From Typhlomys cinereus (Eukaryota; Chordata; Mammalia; Rodentia; Platacanthomyidae): 64,000 bases of DNA. A program made the translations under genes and the position numbers. Position 1 is the first letter of the stretch, and each line of letters opens with the position of its first letter. The notes beneath the pieces were generated by a model that was given only the letters and a program-made list of their open reading frames with translations, was not told the origin of the DNA and made no database searches. Where the stretch lies: contig JALPQD010000639.1 of NCBI GenBank assembly GCA_023101885.1, positions 310,001 to 374,000 of the forward strand, written 5' to 3'. Of the stretch, positions 58,025 through 64,000 are shown in pieces.

Positions 58025-58558
58025 TTTTTTTCTGTCTAAAGATGTCAATTCCTTCACATCTTGAGGTCTAAGAATTTAGAATAACCTTACTAGATTATTA
58101 AATCTACACTTAGGTTTACAGACAATATTTAGGACTAACAGAAAAATGCCTGTTTTGTTCTTCTGGAAATGCAGAAATGATGCTACTGGAATAACCACCT
58201 AAGGAAACAGTGAATTAAAAGATCCCAAATGGTCTGTGTGAGGTAATCTAACTTTCGTTCAATCAGAAAAAGATGAACCGAAGCAAGAAATTTTGAGGCG
58301 TTATGAATGTTAAGTGGATATTTTCTTTAAAAAATAGTATATGGATATTCCATATAAAAAATAGTGTATGGGTATTTTATATAGAAGAAAATAGTACAGA
58401 AACTTGGAATAATATGAAAAATAGCTTCGTAATGCATTCAGCTTCAAAGAAAGAGAAAAAGAAATTTGAGTGATGATTCCTCCTCTACCATAGTGAAAGC
58501 TCCACTTACCATGTCATCTTGTCTTTATTCTCCCTCCAGACATTCTAATCACAAACTT
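58025..58558. other. Unique AT-rich DNA, no gene seen
   Basis: Contains two imperfect copies of AAAAAATAGTATATGGATATT(CC/TT)ATATA around 58330-58385. No coding signal. Confidence 0.5.
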
Positions 58559-58585
58559 TTTTTTCTTTCTTTCTTTCTTTTTTTT

Positions 58586-58640
<55 letters not shown>

Positions 58641-58746
58641 GTCTTTCTTTCTTTCTTCTTTCTCTTTCCTTTTTCTTTTTCTTCTTTCTTTTTCTTTCTG
58701 TCTTTCTTTTTCTTTCTTTTTTTCTTTCTTTCTTCCTTTCTTTTTC
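58559..58746. repeat. Polypyrimidine tract, (CTTT)n
   Basis: About 190 bp of C/T on the plus strand with about 35 CTTT-type units and poly-T runs, with two G interruptions (GTCTTTC). Complement of the GAAA tracts at 8.7 and 38.3 kb. Confidence 0.95.
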
Positions 58747-59535
58747 CACTTTCTTTGAGATTTAATCACTTTAATAGTTATGTTTTTGCCCACGAATGGC
58801 TAAAATTATTGTAACAGACACTAACACTGGCTGCAGAGGCATTCTGCAGTCAAAGGCTCTCAAAACGGTCTGCACTTAGTGGGGCATGAAGTAAAGTAAG
58901 GCAACATTGCAGAAATGCAGGCAAAATTCACAGTGATAGCATGGTAAGTTGAAAGTTCCCACACATGAATATTCACACATTTCTTAGTAGTGGAGCCCAT
59001 AGCTTTCTCTTCTCATGTTTTCTCCACAGGCAGTTTTATAACATTGTTGTACCCATCCACCTTATCACCACATTGCCTAAAGGGTGCTATTTCCTGTAAT
59101 GTCGTGATCTTTGCTTCTTCCCCCTGCATTCTACATGGACTTTCTTTCAACTATCCAGTTATTTTTCTGGAGGTATCCTCCTCATCTCCTGCTCCCAATT
59201 CTCCCTGTAAGGTATGCAGCTTGTCACTTAGCTCTGAGCATCTACTCTGCTTTCTTTGGGCACAAGCCAAGTCACCTTCCCAGATCATTATCTTCCAATG
59301 TCAACTTATCGCTCTGGTCGCCTATATCTCCAGACAGCATGTTGCATGAAAGGAATATATCACAAGCCTGGAACTGTCCAGAAATGGATGTGAATTGCTA
59401 ATTGTTTAATTAGTAAGTTGTTAGCATAAGAAATTTAATTTCTGCATCAAGTTTCTATCCATATAAAACAAGAAAGAATGCTTTCCTTAATTGTATTGTC
59501 CAAAAGTTAAATAATAGAATACCTCTTGAAAATAT
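58747..59535. other. Unique DNA, no gene seen
   Basis: A 119-codon frame (58990-59349) overlaps a 96-codon frame in another register. Neither shows a domain, and the C/T-rich composition makes chance openness likely. Confidence 0.45.
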
Positions 59536-59538
59536 AAA

Positions 59539-59546
59539 GTGTGTAC

Positions 59547-59608
<62 letters not shown>
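59539..59608. repeat. (TG)n microsatellite
   Basis: About 33 TG units with TA and TT interruptions at the left. Confidence 0.95.
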
Positions 59609-59609
<1 letters not shown>

Positions 59610-59690
59610 GTTGTCTCAGTTATCTCCTACTGCTAGGAAAGATCTCTGTAAAAAGTCATGTCTTTCAAAAACAAGTTATCAGGCTGGAGA

Positions 59691-59866
59691 GATGACTCAG
59701 GAGTTAAAACTCTGCTTTCCATGCAGAGGGACCTAACTTCAGAGGTAGAGCAATTAGGAATGATTCCACAAATCACCCGTGGATCCCCACAGGCACACAC
59801 ATTCAAGTGTCCTCTACTACACATGCACACACACACACACACACACACGCATGCACACACAAAAAA
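59691..59866 (+). mobile_element. Old short copy of the B2-superfamily-like SINE
   Basis: GGCTGGAGAGATGACTCAGGAGTTAAAAC head and B-box-like CTAACTTCAGAGG, a shortened body, (CA)n 59822-59848 and AAAAAA tail. Flanking ACAAGTTATC / GCAAGTTATC is a probable TSD. Confidence 0.75.
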
Positions 59867-59869
59867 TGC

Positions 59870-60309
59870 AAGTTATCCTGATATGAATTCCACGTTTTGC
59901 CCATGTTAGCTATAAGGGCTTCACTCTCTGGTCCTCTGTTTCCTAATAATAAAATGGAGATACTAAAGTCAGTTTCAGAAAGTTTTGTAGATTTGTTGGG
60001 CAAGTGTGACTTCTACTCCCCTGAATGTTCACAGAATCTAGAACATTCTGTTGTCAACACTTAAGCTTTCCACTTGATCCTTACTAGCCTCTTCACTATA
60101 GGTGATTGTACCACCATTTCCAACTCCATGTCAACACCCTGCATTTTTGGGAAAATACAAACAATTACTCCCATCTTCCCTTTACATTATGAACATTATA
60201 ACATTGCTATGCTATATTATAACATTGTTGACAGTGAAATAAGAAGTAGAAAACATGACTTGTACCTCATAGATGACAAGCTTAATGTATATTACATCAA
60301 AATAACTAG
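59870..60309. other. Unique DNA, no gene seen
   Basis: No repeat family or coding signal. An 82-codon frame at 60074-60322 has no recognisable feature. Confidence 0.5.
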
Positions 60310-60326
60310 GACAAAGAGTTAATTCT

Positions 60327-60897
60327 TTTTTTTTATTTCAGCTCATACAAACTTATTAGGTACACCAGTTCCCTCCCTCCCTCCTCCTCCCCCCGTACCC
60401 CGTACTCCCCCTCTCCACCTCTCTCCCTCCCCATCCCCCAGTGCCTCCCACCCCAATTCCCAGAGAGTCCTTTCTTGTGCATGTCTGATTTTCCTCTGGG
60501 CCCTCCTCTCCGATGACGTACAAGGACCCAGTGGCCTTTCCCTGAACCCTTTCCCGTGTTCCCCTTAGGTATAGGAACACTGCTGTAGCTGCCAATTCTT
60601 TGCCTCCAAGGATCTTGGTGCCTTTAGCAGATGCTAGACTTTGTGAGGTCAACAGTGTGTTGGACAATGCGCAGGGCATGCAAAGTCCAATTATGATTGC
60701 TTCAGCCCTAACTAGTATAGAGTATCTTACATTTCATTGCTCCTCCCATCCTTTTGCTCTTACACTCTTACCGCCCCCTCTTCTGCAAATTTCCCTGAGC
60801 TTCAAGATGGGGAGAGACTAAGTTGGCCTAGTTCTAGGTGGCTGATATAGAGTCTCTGAAGTTCTGGATTGTGGTTTGTTGATTTTCTTTTGCAGTT
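60327..60897 (-). mobile_element. Young L1 3'UTR-only insertion with 17-bp TSD
   Basis: Minus strand; poly-T at 60327-60334, then the reverse of the young terminus and 3'UTR, truncated within CTGCAAAAGAAAATCAAC. Perfect flanks GACAAAGAGTTAATTCT at 60310-60326 and 60898-60914. Almost no difference from the 9.9 and 55 kb copies, hence recent. Carries the 3'UTR frame (60356-60679, 107 codons). Confidence 0.96.
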
Positions 60898-61194
60898 GAC
60901 AAAGAGTTAATTCTATCCAACATTTATTAATGGCATGGTATGGATCAATTATTTAGATACTACCAGCTGTGTTTTAACATTTTGGGAGAAAAGGAAAGAT
61001 CTAATGCATCATGCACTATGGCACACAGTTTATTTTACAACAACCTTGAGCGCTATTATAATTAGCTATATGCCTTTTCACATTATGCAAATGTGTCTGA
61101 GTCTTACAGTGGTTAGCTTATCTTAAACCATTGAACACAGAGGCAAAGTGACACTTAAGAAGTTTTTGTGCTTACCACACAAACCCAGTTCCCT

Positions 61195-61337
61195 TACCAG
61201 GCCTAGTGATGCACACCTGTAATCCCAACACTTTGGTGGCAGAAACAGGAAGATTCCAAGTTCTAGGCCAACCTCACCTGCATAGTGAGCATGGACTTAA
61301 GTGACCTATATCAAAACTTGTCTCAAAAGACCAAAGA
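61195..61337 (+). mobile_element. B1 SINE (7SL-derived)
   Basis: GATGCACACCTGTAATCCCA, CAGGAAGATTCCAAGTTCTAGG, CTGCATAGTGAG and CAAAACTTGTCTCAAAAGA follow the B1 order. Strongly diverged. Followed by a (GA)n tract at 61338-61371. Confidence 0.85.
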
Positions 61338-61371
61338 AACAGAAAGAGAAAGAGAGAGAGAGAGAGAGAGA

Positions 61372-63356
61372 ACCAGGTGTTTATTTCACCACATTTTTCT
61401 AAAATGACTGAACACTTATAATTCTACATTGAACTGCCTGCAGCCTTAATTTTTTTAATATTTTGCTGCAGAAAATGACCCATTAGTCACCTGAATTTAG
61501 CAACATGACTCAGAATGTTCAGCTAATCCATAGTAGAAAACAGTGTGTGTGAGGAGGATATTCAACAAGTATATTCTATGATGCTCAGAATCTCTTTGAA
61601 GCGGTTTTCAACCACATAAAGTGACTTCAGAACCATTTCCAGACTAGAATCCATCATGTCATTAATGTGTCTGAATTTTAGTAACCAATCATAATTTCTA
61701 GACTTAAATAGCCAACAAACCCTTTTGAAATTTGAAACATTCAAATAAGCTACTTACACAAGAAGCTTATATATGAATAAAATAAATCTATAAATAAACA
61801 TGTAAACCACAAAGATTTTGGATAATATACTTAATCATTACTACAAGTAATGATTCTACTACTATTCTTTTGGACATCAAAGTTCAAATTGAAAATTCTA
61901 TATATCATAGTCATAAATGTTGATATGCATGTTATATTTTGATTTTAGACAGAACATTCATAGATATGTGATCAGTTGAGAAGCTACTTGTCAGAATTCT
62001 ATTTCTGGGAAATGAGTAATTAAGAGAAATATGTGAAAGAAGTAAAATTACATTTTTCATTCTTTTTTCTATGAAAAGTCCAAATATGGTTCCAATCAGT
62101 GAGAATATCTTTGTGAACTGTACCTTTGCAAGTCTGATTAGAAACTTTTTAAAAATCCCACAAAAAAAACAACAAAAGTGAAATCCATTGAATAATATAA
62201 TCTTTTCTCCAAATTATTTTTCCAAATTCTTTGCCAAAGCAAACACATGGTACGTGTTAGTCAGCTGGGTCTGCGTCATTTCATCAGTTGCATGGACTGT
62301 ACTGACTTTGTTGCCAAACCTATTACACTAAATCCCACTGTTTTTAAAACCTAACTCCAAACATCCTTTTAAGCTTACAGAACATTCTAAGTGTAGCATA
62401 AACGGACAGCATTTAACTTCTATTTTCCTAGAGACCTTTGATGATATTCCTCTTGAATAAATACCACATTATGAGTTCTTTTGGTACCTGTTAACAGAAA
62501 AAGATTTAAAAAAAAAAGTGTTTGTCTTTTGGCACAAAGTAAAGAGAAGGGGAAAAGTTTATTTTTTCTTTTCTAGTCAAGATTTTATTTAAGCATTCCC
62601 CGAAGCAATAGGAACTATTAGGAGAATTTGTCAAGAAATGTTATCAGATGTTTGGAATCTGTGATTTTAAGTCACAAATGTGCATTTTTTTCTTTTCCCC
62701 TCAGAGTCATATCACTGAAAAAGCCACTTATTCTGCCATAAAATGTAAATTGCTGCATGATCCTATGTTTTTAACTTTCAGATAAAATATTATATCTTTT
62801 GCTGTCTCTAATGTCCAGACATAAAGTTGATTGTGATGACTAATATCTCCTTAATTCTGAGGAATAAAAGAACCAAAGTAGAAACAGAGCTCTCTCCATG
62901 GAAAAGCATAATTTTTGGCATAATGATTAAAATGTCATATCTAACAACTGTGAAGTCAGCTTGCTACAACTTCCAAATGTACTCTCATTTGAGGCCATAT
63001 TCTGGGTATTAATTAAATTTTCATTTAAGAAGGTCAAGATATCTGAGGATTAACACCCCAAGCATCTTTTCCATCGATTTTGTCTGACCTATGGTGAAAA
63101 TAGTTTTATTTGAGTCATTTTTGCTTCAGCAAGTTGAACCTGTCCACTTACAATGTTATCTCATCTGCTTTCTTCAAAAGAGCTTCATTTCAACAATTCT
63201 CAATTCTCACCACATTACCAATTTTCCTTCCTCTTCTAAGTTATTCCAACAACATAAAAATGTCTTAACCTTTCTCATATTAAGAGATACCCTTTCATTC
63301 TTTAATCACTTCCCCCCTAGACATTCCTTACAAATTGCCCTCCCAGGGAAGCTCCT
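61372..63356. other. Unique AT-rich DNA, no gene seen
   Basis: About 2 kb without a recognised repeat. A GC-richer stretch (GTTAGTCAGCTGGGTCTGCG at 62256) stands out from the AT-rich background. No credible frame. Confidence 0.45.
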
Positions 63357-63373
63357 CAAAAGATAGTCCTTTG

Positions 63374-63720
63374 GAGCTGGAGAGGTGGCTCAGGGGTTAA
63401 GCCTCCGCCTTGAAGGCAGAAGGTCCTGAGTTCGGATCCCAGATCCCACGTATAGACGCCAGGCGGAAGCGGGGGCGGCCTGCGCGTCTGGTCCTGGTAG
63501 GGCGGAGCCTGTGAATCTCGGGGCAGGAGGAGGTGGAGGCGTCCATGGTGATTCGCGAGTTCATCCGTGGTTCTACACACACAGACACACGCACACACAC
63601 ACACACACAGACACACACACACACACACGCCGCACATACATATGCACATGCGCACAGTTGAATAAATAATAAAAAAATAAAAATAAATAAGTAAAAAGTA
63701 CTGATTAAAAAAAAATTTTA
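63374..63720 (+). mobile_element. Young B2-superfamily-like SINE with TSD
   Basis: GAGCTGGAGAGGTGGCTCAG head, B box GAGTTCGGATCCC, CpG-rich body, (CA)n with GACA units, and an A-rich tail. Flanked by AAAAGATAGTCCTTTG at 63358-63373 and 63721-63736. Confidence 0.96.
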
Positions 63721-63736
63721 AAAAGATAGTCCTTTG

Positions 63737-64000
63737 AAGTCTCACTTAAATATGTTCTACTGCAATTTTCTTCCACATATCAATCAAACTATTTGTATTA
63801 AAGTTATCCAATGTCCTTCATATAGAACATTAAAATGGTCCTACAGTGCTTGTATTAACAACCCCAGAACATTTGCTATAGTTGTTCAAATTCTTTGTCA
63901 TCAAATTTCCTTCATTACAAGCAAACTCAATTGTACCTTTTCCTCACTGACCTAATTTTCCATCTTTATATCCTCACTTTAAATACTGTTTTCATGTCTT
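63737..64000. other. Unique AT-rich DNA to window end
   Basis: Nothing recognised. Confidence 0.5.

Noticed and set aside
58990..59401. 119- and 96-codon overlapping frames as a host gene
   Set aside because: Two registers open at once in C/T-rich DNA, with no domain, splice or start support.

Overview
The window is mammalian, almost certainly rodent, repeat-dense intergenic DNA. I find no host protein-coding exon, tRNA, rRNA or other cellular RNA gene. The evidence for a rodent is the repeat set: B1-type (7SL-derived) SINEs, an ID+B1 composite (B4 type), degenerate B3/RSINE-type tRNA-derived SINEs, MaLR LTR remnants resembling rodent MT-type LTRs, and LINE-1 ORFs of rodent character. The most abundant young SINE has a B2-like tRNA head but a body unlike mouse or rat B2. 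I infer a non-murid rodent, possibly a jerboa relative (Dipodoidea, whose B2-superfamily element has been called DIP). That assignment is a guess from family structure, not a match I could run.

Layout. 1-2687: 5' half of a young minus-strand L1 with an intact ORF1, an open 5' part of ORF2 running off the window, and a GC-rich monomeric 5'UTR. 2688-7790: a plus-strand L1 fused head-to-head to it. 7.8-18.4 kb: AT-rich unique DNA, a purine tract, a 5'-truncated L1 at 9.9-11.4 kb, an L1 3' end at 14.0-14.8 kb and several SINEs. 18.4-25.1 kb: an old full-length minus-strand L1 bounded by a 16-bp target-site duplication (TSD). 25.2-32.2 kb: SINEs, an old LTR, old L1 pieces and a TSD-bounded L1 3' end. 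32.2-37.6 kb: a plus-strand L1 with its 5'UTR, in which a deletion fuses ORF1 in frame to ORF2. 38-48 kb: unique DNA, purine tracts, a decayed MaLR provirus (minus) and SINEs. 48.3-55.4 kb: an L1 cluster with a twin-primed copy, a head-to-head pair and a nested L1. 55.4-64 kb: mostly unique DNA with simple repeats, a 571-bp L1 3' end, a B1 and a young SINE.

Functionally the window is a record of L1 activity. L1 ORF2 endonuclease and reverse transcriptase, acting in cis, produced the L1 insertions and, in trans, the SINE insertions. Most insertions keep short A-rich TSDs. At least three L1 groups can be separated by their 3'UTRs: an old group (14.0, 18.4, 28.1, 48.3 kb), a young main group (2.7, 9.9, 50.9, 60.3 kb) and a young group with a replaced 3' end (32.2 and the nested 52.1 kb copy). 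The old full-length copy and the young copies have unrelated 5'UTRs, so the lineage changed promoters.

I found no new multi-gene system. The observations most worth following are the L1-level ones: a recurrent open frame inside the L1 3'UTR, splice-donor and TATA-like motifs in the monomers, the ORF1-ORF2 fusion, the new 3' terminus shared by two copies, and the head-to-head pairs.
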